A DNA stretch of 46,607 nucleotides from NCBI GenBank assembly GCA_030157655.1, contig JAOAUK010000044.1, positions 1 through 46,607 on the forward strand, written 5' to 3'. The notes below the pieces were generated by a model, which was not told the origin of the DNA, ran no database searches, and saw nothing but the letters and a program-made list of their open reading frames with translations. Positions 28,213 to 40,380 of the stretch are shown in pieces. Positions within the stretch are counted from its first letter, which is position 1. Each line of letters opens with the position of its first letter. The DNA comes from Polynucleobacter sp. GTDB lineage: Bacteria > Pseudomonadota > Gammaproteobacteria > Burkholderiales > Burkholderiaceae. Made by a program: the position numbers and the translations under genes.

Positions 28213-29745
28213 TTAGAGGGGGATATTGCCGTGTTTGCGCCATGGATTTTCTAAATCCTTGTCTTTTAGCATTGCTAAAGAACGCGCTACACGCTTGCGA
28301 GTTTCATGCGGCATGATCACGTCATCAATATAGCCACGACGACCAGCAACAAATGGGTTTGCAAACTTGGCCTTGTACTCAGCCTCACGTTCTGCCAATT
28401 TAGCTGGATCACCCTTTTCCTCACGGAAAATAATTTCAACGGCACCTTTAGGTCCCATCACCGCAATTTCTGCTGAAGGCCAAGCAAAGTTCACGTCACC
28501 ACGTAAATGCTTAGATGCCATCACGTCATAAGCTCCACCGTATGCTTTACGAGTAATCACTGTAATTTTTGGCACTGTGCATTCAGCATACGCATACAAT
28601 AACTTAGCGCCATGCTTAATGATGCCGCCGTACTCTTGAGATGTACCAGGCATAAAACCAGGAACGTCTACAAAGGTCACCACTGGAATATTAAATGCAT
28701 CACAGAATCGAACGAAACGCGCTGCCTTAATTGAGGACTTAATATCCAAGCAACCAGCCAAGACTAAAGGCTGATTGGCGACGATACCTACTGTTTGACC
28801 TTCTACTCGAGCAAAGCCAATGATGATATTTTTCGCGTAATCTGGTTGAATCTCAAAAAAATCACCATCGTCAACTGTTTTTAAAATCAATTCAAGCATG
28901 TCATATGGCTTGTTTGGATTATCTGGAACCAATGTATCTAAGGAATAATCCAAACGTTCTGCAGTATCAGCAGCTTTACGAACCGGAGGCTTCTCTTTGT
29001 TCGAAAGAGGTAGATAGTTAAAGAAACGACGTAACATTAAAATCGCTTCAACATCATTATCAAATGCACGATCACAAACACCAGATTTAGTTGAGTGCGT
29101 CATTGCACCACCTAATTCCTCAGCCGTCACTTCTTCGTGCGTCACTGTTTTTACAACTTCAGGGCCTGTAACGAACATGTATGAACTGTCTTTCACCATA
29201 AAGATGAAATCAGTCAATGCTGGCGAATAAACGGCACCACCTGCGCTAGGTCCCATGATCAATGAAATTTGTGGGATAACACCAGAAGCAGAAACGTTAC
29301 GCTGGAAAATTTCTGCATAACCACCTAATGATGCAACACCCTCTTGAATACGCGCACCACCTGAGTCATTAAGGCCAATCACTGGAGCGCCAACTTTCAT
29401 GGCCTGATCCATTACTTTACAAATCTTTTCGGCATGAGCTTCAGATAATGAGCCGCCAAAAACCGTAAAGTCTTGTGAATAAACAAATGTCAATCGACCA
29501 TTAATCATGCCGTAGCCGGTTACAACGCCATCACCTGGCACAGATTCGTTGGCCATACCAAAGTCAGTACAACGGTGCTCAACGAACATATCCCACTCTT
29601 CGAATGAGCCTTCGTCTAGTAATAGCTCAATGCGTTCGCGAGCTGTTAACTTGCCTTTGCCGTGTTGCGCATTGATACGCTTTTGGCCTCCACCGAGGCG
29701 AGCTTGCTCGCGCTTGGCTTCTAGCTGTTTAATGATGTCATGCAT
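28213..29745 (-). CDS. pccB: Propionyl-CoA carboxylase beta (carboxyltransferase) subunit
   Basis: [68 protein letters not shown]; start trimmed to [13 protein letters not shown]. Confidence 0.95.
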   Translation of the reverse strand: MHDIIKQLEAKREQARLGGGQKRINAQHGKGKLTARERIELLLDEGSFEEWDMFVEHRCTDFGMANESVPGDGVVTGYGMINGRLTFVYSQDFTVFGGSLSEAHAEKICKVMDQAMKVGAPVIGLNDSGGARIQEGVASLGGYAEIFQRNVSASGVIPQISLIMGPSAGGAVYSPALTDFIFMVKDSSYMFVTGPEVVKTVTHEEVTAEELGGAMTHSTKSGVCDRAFDNDVEAILMLRRFFNYLPLSNKEKPPVRKAADTAERLDYSLDTLVPDNPNKPYDMLELILKTVDDGDFFEIQPDYAKNIIIGFARVEGQTVGIVANQPLVLAGCLDIKSSIKAARFVRFCDAFNIPVVTFVDVPGFMPGTSQEYGGIIKHGAKLLYAYAECTVPKITVITRKAYGGAYDVMASKHLRGDVNFAWPSAEIAVMGPKGAVEIIFREEKGDPAKLAEREAEYKAKFANPFVAGRRGYIDDVIMPHETRKRVARSLAMLKDKDLENPWRKHGNIPL

Positions 29746-29792
29746 GGAATGCTCTCCCTTGTTTCTCAATCTTCAAAATTAATACATCGCTG

Positions 29793-30812
29793 CTATTTCA
29801 TTAAATCTAATAAACGTCTGGCTGCAACCGATGCTGCAACGGTACCGTTATTTACTGCTGCCGTTAATTCAGGCAATAATTTTTGTACTTCTGAATTGGC
29901 TCTAAAGTTCTGCTTCAATCCAGCTTCAATTCTTTCCCACATCCATGATTGGGCTTGTTGCTTTCTTCTCGCTGCCAAATGTCCATGGTTACTTTGCACA
30001 TCCTTGAACGCACTAACCGTATCCCAAAACTCTGTAATACCTTCACATTTCAAAGCGCTTAAACGCATCACTTTCGGGTGCCACAAGGTTTCGTCATGAT
30101 GAGCGTGGTCAGGATTGCCATGCATGCTAAATAAGCGCAATGAACTCATGATTTGTACCTGAGCCCTAGTTGCCGCATCTGGATCTAGGTCAACCTTATT
30201 AATCACAACCAAGTCGGCTAGCTCCATGACCCCTTTTTTAATTGCCTGTAAATCATCACCGGCATTAGGCAATTGCAACAACACAAACATATCTGTCATA
30301 TTGGCCACAGCCGTTTCGCTTTGACCAACACCCACAGTTTCAACAATCACAACATCATGACCTGCCGCTTCAGCGACAAGCATTGCTTCTCTGGTCTTCT
30401 CAGCCACTCCACCCAAATTACCAGATGATGGGCTCGGCCTGATGAATGCTTTTTCGTTAACCGACAAAAACTCCATACGAGTCTTATCGCCCAAAATTGA
30501 ACCGCCCGAAACTGATGATGATGGGTCAATCGCTAACACCGCAACACGATGCCCCTTACCAATCAAATACAAACCTAGTGCTTCAATAAAAGTTGATTTA
30601 CCAACTCCAGGCACACCTGAAATACCTAATCTAAATGAGTGGCCGCTTTTGGGTAATACGGCATTTAATACTTCATCAGCCCTTAGTCGATGATCAACTC
30701 GTGTTGACTCAAGTAGCGTAATTGCCTTAGCCATAGCACGACGTTGAGCTGGACCAGGAGTAGCACCTGGACCACAGATTGCATCAACGAGAGCTTTGTC
30801 TTCTGCTTGCAC
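29793..30812 (-). CDS. meaB: Methylmalonyl-CoA mutase-associated GTPase MeaB (ArgK)
   Basis: RLGISGVPGVGKSTFIEALG, VLAIDPSSSVSGGSILGDKTRM, FIRPSPSSGNLGGVAEKTREAM. Confidence 0.96.
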   Translation of the reverse strand: MQAEDKALVDAICGPGATPGPAQRRAMAKAITLLESTRVDHRLRADEVLNAVLPKSGHSFRLGISGVPGVGKSTFIEALGLYLIGKGHRVAVLAIDPSSSVSGGSILGDKTRMEFLSVNEKAFIRPSPSSGNLGGVAEKTREAMLVAEAAGHDVVIVETVGVGQSETAVANMTDMFVLLQLPNAGDDLQAIKKGVMELADLVVINKVDLDPDAATRAQVQIMSSLRLFSMHGNPDHAHHDETLWHPKVMRLSALKCEGITEFWDTVSAFKDVQSNHGHLAARRKQQAQSWMWERIEAGLKQNFRANSEVQKLLPELTAAVNNGTVAASVAARRLLDLMK

Positions 30813-30828
30813 CCTAGTTCTTTACCGA

Positions 30829-32997
30829 TTATTTTTGCGCCAAACGAATTTGCTCTAGTACATCTTTTGCTGAAGCAGGGATTGGTGTTCCGGGACCATA
30901 AATACCTTTAACACCTGCCTCATACAAGAACTCATAGTCTTGACGAGGGATCACACCGCCCACAAACACAATAATGTCATCTGCACCTTGTTTTTTTAGC
31001 TCAGCAATAATTGCAGGTACCAAGGTCTTATGTCCTGCTGCCAATGTAGAAATGCCTACTGCATGCACATCATTTTCAATTGCTTGGCGAGCACACTCTT
31101 CTGGCGTTTGGAACAATGGACCCATATCAACGTCAAAGCCCAGGTCTGCAAATGCAGTAGCAACAACTTTTGCACCACGGTCATGACCGTCTTGCCCTAA
31201 TTTAGCAATCATCACACGTGGGTGACGACCAGCCTCTTTAGCAAAATCAGCGATTTCTGTTTTTAATTTTTCCCAGCCTTCTGCTGAGTCATAAGCTGCT
31301 GCATACACACCAGTCACCTTTTGAGTATCGGCGCGATGGCGCCCGTAAATTTTCTCCAAAGCATCAGACACTTCGCCCACAGTTGCTCTTAAGCGAATCG
31401 CATCAATTGCTAAAGCTAATAAATTACCTGAGTTTGTTTCAGCTGCTTTAGTTAATGCCTCTAATGCTACTTGTACCTTTGCGGCATCACGTTTTGCCTT
31501 AACATCCTTCAATCGAGCAATTTGTGAATCACGTACTTTGTTGTTATCGATATCAAGAATATCAATTGAGTCTTCTTTAGCAAGTTTGTACTTGTTAACA
31601 CCAACAATCACATCTTTACCAGAATCTATGCAAGCTTGCTTTTCAGCAGCTGCAGCTTCAATCTTCAATTTCGCCCAGCCGCTCTCAACCGCTTTGGTCA
31701 TGCCACCCATTGACTCAACTTCTTGAATGATCTCCCAAGCCTGATCCGCCATATCTTGAGTTAGCTTCTCCATCATGTAGGAGCCAGCCCATGGATCAAT
31801 CACATTAGTAATGTGTGTTTCTTCTTGAATAATCAACTGAGTATTACGTGCAATACGTGAAGAGAACTCAGTTGGTAAAGCAATCGCCTCATCAAATGAA
31901 TTTGTATGCAAGGACTGTGTGCCACCAAAAACTGCAGCCATTGCTTCAATGGTAGTTCTCACAACGTTGTTATATGGATCTTGCTCTGTCAAAGACCAGC
32001 CAGATGTTTGGCAATGAGTTCTTAACATTAATGATTTAGGGTTAGTCGGATTAAACTCCTTCATCACCCTCCACCATAACAAGCGCGCAGCTCTTAGCTT
32101 GGCAACTTCTAGATAGAAATTCATGCCAATCGCGAAGAAGAAAGATAAGCGCCCAGCAAAGTCATCCACGTCCAGACCCTTACTAAGGGCGGTTTTAACG
32201 TACTCTTTACCATCAGCAATTGTGAAGGCAAGCTCTAGAGCTTGGTTGGCGCCAGCTTCTTGAATGTGGTAACCAGAAATTGAGATGGAATTGAACTTAG
32301 GCATCTTTTGAGATGTGTACTCAATGATGTCCCCAATAATTCTCATTGATGGCTCTGGTGGGTAAATATAGGTATTACGCACCATGAACTCTTTCAGAAT
32401 ATCGTTCTGAATCGTTCCAGATAATTTGTCCTGACTAACACCTTGCTCTTCAGCGGCCACCACATAACCAGCCAAAATTGGTAGCACTGCGCCATTCATC
32501 GTCATTGATACAGAAACTTTATCCAATGGAATCTCATTGAATAGAATTTTCATATCTTCTACAGAGTCAATTGCTACACCAGCTTTGCCAACGTCACCAG
32601 TCACGCGTGGATGATCTGAGTCATAGCCACGGTGCGTCGCCAAGTCGAATGCAACCGATACACCTTGACCGCCAGCTGCAAGTGCTTTTCGATAGAACGC
32701 ATTAGATTCTTCTGCTGTTGAGAAACCAGCATATTGACGAATGGTCCATGGGCGCACTGAATACATAGTCGCTTGGGGTCCTCGTACAAATGGCTCGAAA
32801 CCTGGCAAGGTGTTGGCAAATGGCAGTCCCTCTGTGTCTGCAGCGGTATACAAAGCCTTTAACTTGATGCCATCTGGTGTTTGCCAACCCAGTGCATCAA
32901 CATTTCCATTAGGTGCCGATTTAGTAGCTGCTTTATTCCATGCCTCCATATTAGGAGTTGAAAATTCGGGCCACTGGCTTTTAGTGGGTTTACTCAT
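30829..32997 (-). CDS. scpA: Methylmalonyl-CoA mutase (single large subunit with B12 domain)
   Basis: [48 protein letters not shown] and C-terminal B12-binding [11 protein letters not shown]; start trimmed to [12 protein letters not shown]. Confidence 0.96.
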   Translation of the reverse strand: MSKPTKSQWPEFSTPNMEAWNKAATKSAPNGNVDALGWQTPDGIKLKALYTAADTEGLPFANTLPGFEPFVRGPQATMYSVRPWTIRQYAGFSTAEESNAFYRKALAAGGQGVSVAFDLATHRGYDSDHPRVTGDVGKAGVAIDSVEDMKILFNEIPLDKVSVSMTMNGAVLPILAGYVVAAEEQGVSQDKLSGTIQNDILKEFMVRNTYIYPPEPSMRIIGDIIEYTSQKMPKFNSISISGYHIQEAGANQALELAFTIADGKEYVKTALSKGLDVDDFAGRLSFFFAIGMNFYLEVAKLRAARLLWWRVMKEFNPTNPKSLMLRTHCQTSGWSLTEQDPYNNVVRTTIEAMAAVFGGTQSLHTNSFDEAIALPTEFSSRIARNTQLIIQEETHITNVIDPWAGSYMMEKLTQDMADQAWEIIQEVESMGGMTKAVESGWAKLKIEAAAAEKQACIDSGKDVIVGVNKYKLAKEDSIDILDIDNNKVRDSQIARLKDVKAKRDAAKVQVALEALTKAAETNSGNLLALAIDAIRLRATVGEVSDALEKIYGRHRADTQKVTGVYAAAYDSAEGWEKLKTEIADFAKEAGRHPRVMIAKLGQDGHDRGAKVVATAFADLGFDVDMGPLFQTPEECARQAIENDVHAVGISTLAAGHKTLVPAIIAELKKQGADDIIVFVGGVIPRQDYEFLYEAGVKGIYGPGTPIPASAKDVLEQIRLAQK

Positions 32998-33077
32998 TAT
33001 TTCTCCACAGACACAATTAATTGATTCTTGATATTGAACCTCGAAGGCTTGACATATACCTGACAAAAGTAGTCTAA

Positions 33078-33099
33078 TGAATTCATAATTATGAATTCA
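33078..33099. promoter_or_regulatory. Perfect 22-bp palindrome, candidate operator for the GntR regulator
   Basis: TGAATTCATAATTATGAATTCA equals its own reverse complement; contains the GntR ATG (33091). Confidence 0.65.
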
Positions 33100-33735
33100 A
33101 AATCATTACTAAGCCCAAGGCCATTGTACGAGGAAGTCGCAGAAAGATTGCGAACAAGTATTTTTTCTCATGAATTTGCACCTGGCTCATGGATCGACGA
33201 ACAAGCTATAGCAAAAGAATATGGCATCAGCCGCACGCCAATGCGAGAAGCCATCAAAATACTCGCTGCCGAAGGCTTGATTACGATGAAAATGAGGCGC
33301 GGAGCCTATGTCACAGAGGTCAGCAAGTCGGATTTGAATCAAATTTTCACAGTCCTTGCCCTCCTGGAGGGACAAGCTTGCCGTGAAACCGCCCTTAAGG
33401 CAACAGAAGGACAACTTGAGGCCCTAGATTCAATCCACATGAAGCTAGAAAGAGCAGCGGCCGATCGAGATTTAGACCAATTCTTTACCATTAACCAAAC
33501 TTTTCATGACAAGTTACAGGAAATATCCAATAACCCTTGGATGAAGCGCGTCATTGATGATCTAAGAAAAGTTCTTAAACTTCAGCGCAGAGACTCGTTA
33601 AGTAAAAGAGGAAGAATGGAGAGTTCCTTGCTTGAACATAGAAAAATTCTGTCTGCCCTACTCGCACGAGACGCGGATCTATCTGAAAAACTGATGAAAG
33701 AACACTTACTTCAGGGGCAACTTGCTGCCAAATAA
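33091..33735 (+). CDS. GntR family (FCD domain) transcriptional regulator
   Basis: [54 protein letters not shown] winged HTH and FCD-like C-terminus. Confidence 0.95.
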   Translation: MNSKSLLSPRPLYEEVAERLRTSIFSHEFAPGSWIDEQAIAKEYGISRTPMREAIKILAAEGLITMKMRRGAYVTEVSKSDLNQIFTVLALLEGQACRETALKATEGQLEALDSIHMKLERAAADRDLDQFFTINQTFHDKLQEISNNPWMKRVIDDLRKVLKLQRRDSLSKRGRMESSLLEHRKILSALLARDADLSEKLMKEHLLQGQLAAK

Positions 33736-33738
33736 CAT

Positions 33739-33768
33739 AAAAAAAGCCGCTTCGTAGCGGCTTTTTTT
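33739..33768. terminator. Bidirectional intrinsic terminator
   Basis: A-run, GCCGCT-tcgt-AGCGGC, T7. Confidence 0.95.
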
Positions 33769-33786
33769 AGCACTGAATGAAAAGAA

Positions 33787-34128
33787 TTACTTCTTCATCA
33801 CCAATGTGCCAGGCAAGTTAGCGATATATGCTGCCATGTCTTGCAAATCCTTATTTGAGAATTGTGCAACTTGGCCTGCCATGATCGCATTGCTACGACC
33901 AATGTTTGGATTATTAGTTACCTTATAAGCCTTCAAAGCAGCATATAAGTAGTCTGCATGTTGACCTGCCAATTTTGGATACTCAGGTGCCAAAGGCTTA
34001 TTTAAACCTTCACCATGACAAGCAATACAACCGCTCTTATTAACTAATTCCTCACCCTTTTTAAGGTCTGCTGCATTAGCTGTAATAGCGATAGAAGCCG
34101 TTGCGATAGCAATCAAAATACGTTTCAT
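33787..34128 (-). CDS. Class I monoheme c-type cytochrome (c553/c5-like)
   Basis: Signal peptide and CIACH heme motif; QVAQFSNKDLQDMAAYIANLPG. Confidence 0.92.
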   Translation of the reverse strand: MKRILIAIATASIAITANAADLKKGEELVNKSGCIACHGEGLNKPLAPEYPKLAGQHADYLYAALKAYKVTNNPNIGRSNAIMAGQVAQFSNKDLQDMAAYIANLPGTLVMKK

Positions 34129-34143
34129 GTCGACTTCCCCTAC

Positions 34144-34500
34144 TTATTTCAATTTGTTAATAGTCGTGGCAGAAGTTTGAGCAGCGTAGTACTCAGCAAT
34201 ATCAGCCATGTCTTGATCAGTCAAAGTACCTGCAATACCGCGCATAGTCGGGTGTTTACGTTCACCTTTTTTATAGGCCTGTAACGCAGAGACAATGTAA
34301 GCAGCGTTTTGACCGCCCAATAGAGGAACGGTATAAATTTCTGGGTAGCTAATACGGTAGCCAGGAATTGCATGGCAACCAATACACATAGCCACTTTAG
34401 GCTCAGCAGCTTTTGCATTGCCCACAGTTTGAGCATTTACAGTACCAGCCAAAGTCATAGCGGCAACAGCAACAGTTAGTAGTTTTTTCATAGTGACCAA
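34144..34500 (-). CDS. Class I monoheme c-type cytochrome
   Basis: Signal peptide, CIGCH heme motif, HPTMRGIAGTLTDQDMADIAEYYAAQ. Confidence 0.92.
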   Translation of the reverse strand: MVTMKKLLTVAVAAMTLAGTVNAQTVGNAKAAEPKVAMCIGCHAIPGYRISYPEIYTVPLLGGQNAAYIVSALQAYKKGERKHPTMRGIAGTLTDQDMADIAEYYAAQTSATTINKLK

Positions 34501-34716
34501 ATATTGAGGTAGATCAAAAAAATTGTTCGAAAGGAGTATAGCGGATGAGTAAGCGAAATGGGCTTACAAAGAGTAATTTTTACGTATTTTTACCAAGTTT
34601 TACGTGGTTAAGGCTCAATTTTCTATCGAAAACCCAGTAAAAATACTGAAAAAATCAAAACTTAACGCCGCACTTTTTGCTGGCAATACAATGATGCATC
34701 GTTATGGAGAACTCAT

Positions 34717-35175
34717 ATGTCAAAGATTGCACAACGTTTAAAAGAATTAAATATTGAATTACCTGCTGCTGGCGCACCTGCTGCTGCCTATGTCATGTCA
34801 GCACAAACTGGCAATACCCTATTTTTATCTGGTCACATTGCCAAAAATGATGGTAAACCTTTAGTTGGCAAACTGGGATTAGACATGACTACAGACGAAG
34901 GCAAAGCTGCAGCCAGAAGTATTGCCATCGACTTGATGGCAACAATGCAAGCTCACTTAGGTAATTTAGATCGAGTTAAACGAATTGTGAAAGTCATGAG
35001 CTTAGTGAACTCTACAGAATCCTTTACAGAGCATCACTTAGTTACCAATGGTTGTTCAGAGTTATTGTTTGAAGTTTTTGGTGATGCAGGCAAACATGCA
35101 CGCAGCGCGTTTGGTGTGGCTCAAATTCCATTAGGTGCATGCGTTGAAATCGAATTAATCGCTGAGGTTGAGTAA
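34717..35175 (+). CDS. RidA/YjgF/TdcF family protein
   Basis: GNTLFLSGHIAKNDG, HARSAFGVAQIPLGACVEIELIAEV. Confidence 0.94.
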   Translation: MSKIAQRLKELNIELPAAGAPAAAYVMSAQTGNTLFLSGHIAKNDGKPLVGKLGLDMTTDEGKAAARSIAIDLMATMQAHLGNLDRVKRIVKVMSLVNSTESFTEHHLVTNGCSELLFEVFGDAGKHARSAFGVAQIPLGACVEIELIAEVE

Positions 35176-35180
35176 GTATT

Positions 35181-35933
35181 GTGAAACCAAGTCTAAGCAT
35201 CCAAGGAAAGGTTGCAGTCATTACGCTGAACAACCCTGAGTCAGCCAATCGTCTAACTGTAGATGACTTAGATACCCTGCAGCAACACATTCGTGATGTG
35301 AATCAACATCAAGATATCATCATCTTGATTATCAGATCTACGGGTAAGTATTTCTGCTCTGGCTTTGACATCACTAGCTTAGATCAAGCTGCCAAAGAAA
35401 AGTCACTCATGTTTGAGGATGTTGTGAATGCTCTGGAGGACTGCCGCCCAATCACTATTGCAGCAGTACAAGGTGGCGTTTATGGTGGAGCCACTGATCT
35501 AGTACTCGCTTGTGACTTTAGAATTGGTAGCGAATCAGCTGAGATGTTTATGCCCGCAGCAAAACTAGGGATACATTTTTATCAACGTGGCTTGGTACGT
35601 TACGTATCCCGACTTGGTGTTGATACAGCTAAACGACTACTACTCACAGCAGAAAAAATTCAATCTGCAGAAATGAAAGAAATCGGTTTTCTAACTCAAC
35701 TAGCTAAGCCTGAAGAGTTAGATCAAGCTGTTAATGGTTTAACGCAGGAAATCATGCTGATGGCACCGCTTGCTATCTTGGGCATGAAAAAACATATCAA
35801 TCGAATTGCAAGTAATGCTCTAAATATTGATGAGCTCAATCAAGACATTGCGCTCGCACAAAACTCAGAAGACCTTCAAGAAGGAAGAACTGCTTGGGCA
35901 GAAAAACGCGCCCCTATATTCAAGGGGCGCTAA
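35181..35933 (+). CDS. Enoyl-CoA hydratase/isomerase family protein
   Basis: KVAVITLNNPESANRLT, GKYFCSGFDITSL, AAVQGGVYGGATDLVLACDFRIGSESAEMFMPAAKLGI. Confidence 0.93.
   Translation: MKPSLSIQGKVAVITLNNPESANRLTVDDLDTLQQHIRDVNQHQDIIILIIRSTGKYFCSGFDITSLDQAAKEKSLMFEDVVNALEDCRPITIAAVQGGVYGGATDLVLACDFRIGSESAEMFMPAAKLGIHFYQRGLVRYVSRLGVDTAKRLLLTAEKIQSAEMKEIGFLTQLAKPEELDQAVNGLTQEIMLMAPLAILGMKKHINRIASNALNIDELNQDIALAQNSEDLQEGRTAWAEKRAPIFKGR
35908..35930 (-). terminator. Candidate parC terminator embedded in the 3' end of the convergent hydratase gene
   Basis: GCGCCCCT-atattca-AGGGGCGC; on the minus strand followed by GTTTTT. Confidence 0.6.
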
Positions 35934-35944
35934 GGTTTATCTGT

Positions 35945-38338
35945 TTAGATACCGGCTGTTAACTTGGCATCTTTTAATTTCGGCTCTAAAGCATGACCTT
36001 TGCGAGCACGATTAGCTGCAAAGGCCTTAAGCGTTTTTGCATCTAATCCCGCTTCTGTTGGCTTACCAGTTCTACCTAAACCAGACAGAGTAGCACCCGT
36101 ATCACCTACTGCAATCGCAGATTGCAGTTTTTCATTCTTATCCAAGTCCATCAAGATGACACCTTTGCCACCAGTTGGTAAGCGCTTTAAATCATCTAAT
36201 GGGAAAACAAGTAAACGACCTGTTTCGGATAGACAAGCAACACTCTTCATGCCTTCTATTACTTTTGCAGGAGCCAATGGAGCATCTCCAGGTGCGAACT
36301 TAGCATCAACACCAACAAATGATTTACCTGCCTTGTTGCGAGTTGTCATATCTGCAACATTAGCTAAGAAGCCATTACCCGATCTCATTGAGAGCAACAG
36401 CAAATCATCATTCTGACCGGCATAGTAGGCAACCATTTGCGTACCGGCTGCCAAATTAACAAAACCAGTTAATGGTGAACCGTCGCCACGAGCACCAGGA
36501 AGATCAGCTACCGCAACCGTGTAGACACGGCCATTACTGCCAAAACCTAGCACCACATCCGTTGTACGACATTCAAATGTGCCATACATTCCATCACCAG
36601 CTTTGAAACTAAATTGTTGTGGGTCATGGTCATGCCCTTGGCGAGCTCTGACCCAGCCTCTTTGAGATATGACCACCGTCACAGGTTCGTCGATTACTTT
36701 AGCTTCAGCAATCGCCTTCTTCTCTTCCTGGATCATAGTGCGACGCTCGTCACCAAAGCTCTTCATATCAGCTTCAATTTCTTTAACAATACGTTTACGC
36801 ATGTTGGCATCGCTGCTCAATAGACTTTCGAGATCATCTTTTTCAGTCTTTAATTCATTAAGCTCTTGCTCAATCTTAATCGCCTCAAGGCGAGCCAATT
36901 GACGCAAACGAATTTCTAAAATGTCTTCTGCTTGGCGCTCTGATAACTTGAATGCAGTCATCAAGTCCGCTTTAGGATCATCGCTGCCACGAATAATTTT
37001 GATGACTTTATCGATGTTCAGAAGAACTAACTGACGTCCCTCCAAAATATGAATACGATCGTTCACCTTACCTAAGCGATGCTCGGTTCTTCGCGTCACC
37101 GTTGCCACTCGGAACTCAATCCACTCACGCAGAATCTCACCCAGACCTTTTTGACGAGGTCTACCATCATTGCCAATCATTACTAAGTTAATTGGGGCGT
37201 TACATTCTAGTGATGTGTGGGCAAGTAATGTTGTTGCGAACTCATTCACATCAATGTTTTTAGTCTTTGGCTCAAAAACTAAACGCACAGGAGCATCCTT
37301 GCTAGATTCATCACGTACAGAATCTAACAACGACAAAATGGTTTGCTTAAGATTGTTTTGCTCTGCAGTGAGCGTTTTCTTACCAACCTTTACTTTTGGA
37401 TTAGTTAACTCCTCAATTTCCTGAAGAACTTTCTGGGTCGATGTGCCTGGTGGCATTTCTGTAACCACTAATTTCCATTGCCCCCGCGCCATATCCTCAA
37501 CCATCCAGCGCGCTCTAACCTTTAAGCTACCTCTGCCAGTTTGATAGATTTGTGAAATTTCAGATTGAGAAGAAATAATCTGTGCGCCACCCGGGAAATC
37601 AGGTCCTGGAACATAAGTCATTAACTCATCATGAGTTAATTTAGGATTTTTCATGAGCGCAATAGTTGCGCCAGCGACTTCTTTTAAATTGTGAGATGGC
37701 ACTTCTGTAGCCATACCAACAGCAATACCTGATGCACCATTTAATAAAACGAATGGCAAACGTGCTGGCAGTAGCTTAGGCTCCTGCATAGAACCGTCAT
37801 AGTTAGGAATGAAATCAACCGTACCTTCGTCAATTTCATCTAGCAATAAGCTAGCAATTTTGGTCAATCTAGCCTCTGTGTAACGCATCGCCGCTGCGCC
37901 ATCACCGTCTCTAGAGCCGAAGTTTCCTTGGCCATCAATTAATGGGTAACGTAATGAAAAATCCTGAGCTAGGCGCACTAAAGCATCGTAAGCAGATTGA
38001 TCTCCGTGCGGATGAAATTTACCTAAGACATCACCCACCACGCGCGCACTCTTTACTGGTTTTGCATCTGAGCGCAAATTCATTTCATTCATCGCAAATA
38101 AGATGCGACGCTGAACCGGCTTCTGACCATCAGCAACTTCAGGCAGTGCCCTGCCCTTAACTACGCTAATGGCGTAGTCTAAATAGGCACGCTCTGCATA
38201 AGTTGCCAGCGTTAATGAATCCACATCAGCAGTATTAGGTACAACACGCGAACTTACTGCCACAGGCTCAGAAGATTCCTCTGACATGTCAGCAAATAAA
38301 TCGGCTTCTTGATTTGAATTATTTTTTTTCTTGCTCAT
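35945..38338 (-). CDS. parC: DNA topoisomerase IV subunit A
   Basis: [47 protein letters not shown]-type [40 protein letters not shown]. Confidence 0.96.
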   Translation of the reverse strand: MSKKKNNSNQEADLFADMSEESSEPVAVSSRVVPNTADVDSLTLATYAERAYLDYAISVVKGRALPEVADGQKPVQRRILFAMNEMNLRSDAKPVKSARVVGDVLGKFHPHGDQSAYDALVRLAQDFSLRYPLIDGQGNFGSRDGDGAAAMRYTEARLTKIASLLLDEIDEGTVDFIPNYDGSMQEPKLLPARLPFVLLNGASGIAVGMATEVPSHNLKEVAGATIALMKNPKLTHDELMTYVPGPDFPGGAQIISSQSEISQIYQTGRGSLKVRARWMVEDMARGQWKLVVTEMPPGTSTQKVLQEIEELTNPKVKVGKKTLTAEQNNLKQTILSLLDSVRDESSKDAPVRLVFEPKTKNIDVNEFATTLLAHTSLECNAPINLVMIGNDGRPRQKGLGEILREWIEFRVATVTRRTEHRLGKVNDRIHILEGRQLVLLNIDKVIKIIRGSDDPKADLMTAFKLSERQAEDILEIRLRQLARLEAIKIEQELNELKTEKDDLESLLSSDANMRKRIVKEIEADMKSFGDERRTMIQEEKKAIAEAKVIDEPVTVVISQRGWVRARQGHDHDPQQFSFKAGDGMYGTFECRTTDVVLGFGSNGRVYTVAVADLPGARGDGSPLTGFVNLAAGTQMVAYYAGQNDDLLLLSMRSGNGFLANVADMTTRNKAGKSFVGVDAKFAPGDAPLAPAKVIEGMKSVACLSETGRLLVFPLDDLKRLPTGGKGVILMDLDKNEKLQSAIAVGDTGATLSGLGRTGKPTEAGLDAKTLKAFAANRARKGHALEPKLKDAKLTAGI

Positions 38339-38361
38339 TATTTTTTCTAAGTATTGGTGAG

Positions 38362-40353
38362 TTAAATGTCTGCTTCAACTTCGTTGCCGCGCTCTTCCAA
38401 CCAACTCTTGCGAGCACCAGATTCAGATTTGCCCATCAGCATATCCATGGTCTTAACTGTTTCTACTTCACCCAACGCACCCTCTGTCACAGGCAACAAT
38501 CTGCGCGTATCAGGATTTAAAGTTGTATCCCATAACTGTTCGGCGTTCATCTCACCCAAACCTTTAAAGCGACTGATTTGCCAAGAGCCCTCTCGCAAAC
38601 CATCCTTGCGCAATTTATCCTCAATACTTCTTAATTCACCCTCATCAAGAGCATAAAGTTTTTGTGCTGGTTTCTTTCCGCGAGCTGGTGCGTCCACGCG
38701 GAACAACGGAGGACGAGCGATATATACATGACCACGCTCCATCAATTTCGGGAAATGTTTATAGAACAACGTTAACAACAACACTTGAATATGAGCACCA
38801 TCCACATCAGCATCAGACAAGATACAAACCTTGCCGTAACGTAGGTTACTTAAGTCCGGTTCATCTGTTACGCCATGTGGATCAACTCCAATTGCTACAG
38901 CAATGTCATGGACCTCATTATTCGCAAACAAACGATCACGCTCAGCTTCCCAAGTATTTAAAACTTTACCGCGTAAGGGCAAAATTGCTTGATACTCCTT
39001 ATTGCGCCCCATTTTTGCTGAGCCGCCCGCAGAGTCGCCCTCTACAAGGAAGAGTTCATTCATGGCAATGTCTTCACTCTCGCAGTCAGTTAACTTGCCA
39101 GGTAAAACCGCCACACCTGAAGATTTTTTCTTTTCAACTTTTTGACCAGCACGTGTGCGTGCTTGAGCTTGCTTAATAACTAATTCAGCTAATTTTCGAC
39201 CGTAATCAACATGTTGGTTAAGCCATAAATCCAATGCTGATTTAACAAAACCAGACACCAAACGTACAGCATCTCTTGAATTTAAACGTTCTTTAATCTG
39301 ACCTTGGAACTGTGGATCCAATACTTTGGCCGACAAAACAAAAGAAGCTCGTGCAAACACGTCTTCCGGCATCAACTTCACGCCCTTTGGTTGTAGGGCA
39401 TGGATATCAATAAAACTCTTTACGGCGTTAAACAATCCATCGCGCAAACCACTTTCATGGGTACCACCGGCTGGCGTTGGAATTAGGTTCACATAACTTT
39501 CGCGAACAGGCGCGCCTTCTTCAGTCCACGCCACAACCCAACTTGCCCCCTCACCTTCAGCAAATGAATCTTCACCAGGTCGATTAGGGTCTGCAAAATG
39601 CTCCCCATCAAACGCAGGTATCACAACAGGACTATGACCACCCTGAGCCATCGCTTCGTCTAAGTAACCTCTTAGACCTTGGGTATACAACCAAGTTTGT
39701 GGCTCACCGCCTTTTTCTTGGATCAGGGTTACTTTGACGCCAGGCAAAAGAACTGCTTTAGAACGTAAAAGTCTTTGTAATTCGGCTAATGGAATTTGTG
39801 CACTGTCAAAATACTTGGCATCAGGCCAAGCTCTTACACGCGTGCCGTTAGGACGATCACCCATTGGGGCAATTTTTGTTTTAAGAGCTTCAACCACAAA
39901 ACCTGCTTCAAAAGCCAATGTGGATACCTGCTTATCACGCCATACAGTGACTTCCATCCGCTTTGATAGAGCATTGGTTACCGATACGCCCACACCATGC
40001 AAGCCGCCCGAGAAAGCATATGCTCCGCCAGAACCTTTTTCGAATTTACCGCCAGCATGCAGTTGGGTGAACACCAACTCAACTACCGGTCTCTTCTCTT
40101 CTGGATGCATACCAACTGGAATACCACGGCCATCGTCTTCCACGCTCACACTACCATCGGTATGTAAGGTGACGACGATGTGCTTACCGTAGCCTCCCAA
40201 GGCTTCATCGGAAGCGTTATCGATAACCTCTTGAATCATATGCAAAGGGTTATCGGTCCGTGTATACATACCCGGACGTTGTTTGACTGGTTCAAGGCCC
40301 TTTAGGACTTTGATCGACGATTCGCTGTATTGGTCTGATTTTTTTGTTGCCAT
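38362..40353 (-). CDS. parE: DNA topoisomerase IV subunit B
   Basis: GHKL motifs ([48 protein letters not shown]) and [39 protein letters not shown]; start trimmed to [12 protein letters not shown]. Confidence 0.95.
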   Translation of the reverse strand: MATKKSDQYSESSIKVLKGLEPVKQRPGMYTRTDNPLHMIQEVIDNASDEALGGYGKHIVVTLHTDGSVSVEDDGRGIPVGMHPEEKRPVVELVFTQLHAGGKFEKGSGGAYAFSGGLHGVGVSVTNALSKRMEVTVWRDKQVSTLAFEAGFVVEALKTKIAPMGDRPNGTRVRAWPDAKYFDSAQIPLAELQRLLRSKAVLLPGVKVTLIQEKGGEPQTWLYTQGLRGYLDEAMAQGGHSPVVIPAFDGEHFADPNRPGEDSFAEGEGASWVVAWTEEGAPVRESYVNLIPTPAGGTHESGLRDGLFNAVKSFIDIHALQPKGVKLMPEDVFARASFVLSAKVLDPQFQGQIKERLNSRDAVRLVSGFVKSALDLWLNQHVDYGRKLAELVIKQAQARTRAGQKVEKKKSSGVAVLPGKLTDCESEDIAMNELFLVEGDSAGGSAKMGRNKEYQAILPLRGKVLNTWEAERDRLFANNEVHDIAVAIGVDPHGVTDEPDLSNLRYGKVCILSDADVDGAHIQVLLLTLFYKHFPKLMERGHVYIARPPLFRVDAPARGKKPAQKLYALDEGELRSIEDKLRKDGLREGSWQISRFKGLGEMNAEQLWDTTLNPDTRRLLPVTEGALGEVETVKTMDMLMGKSESGARKSWLEERGNEVEADI

Positions 40354-40380
40354 GGCGGAGAATTGTATCCACATGCGAAA

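Noticed and set aside
36000-36416. 138-aa plus-strand ORF inside parC
   Set aside because: Antisense shadow ORF of the parC C-terminal domain.
38664-39176. 170-aa plus-strand ORF inside parE
   Set aside because: Shadow frame of a strongly recognisable parE; low-complexity, no domain signal.
39734-40192. 152-aa plus-strand ORF inside parE
   Set aside because: Antisense to the conserved GHKL/TOPRIM region; composition typical of an antisense shadow.
35945-40353. gyrA/gyrB assignment for the topoisomerase pair
   Set aside because: Motif style and the adjacent parE-then-parC order fit topoisomerase IV better; no dnaA/dnaN neighbourhood.
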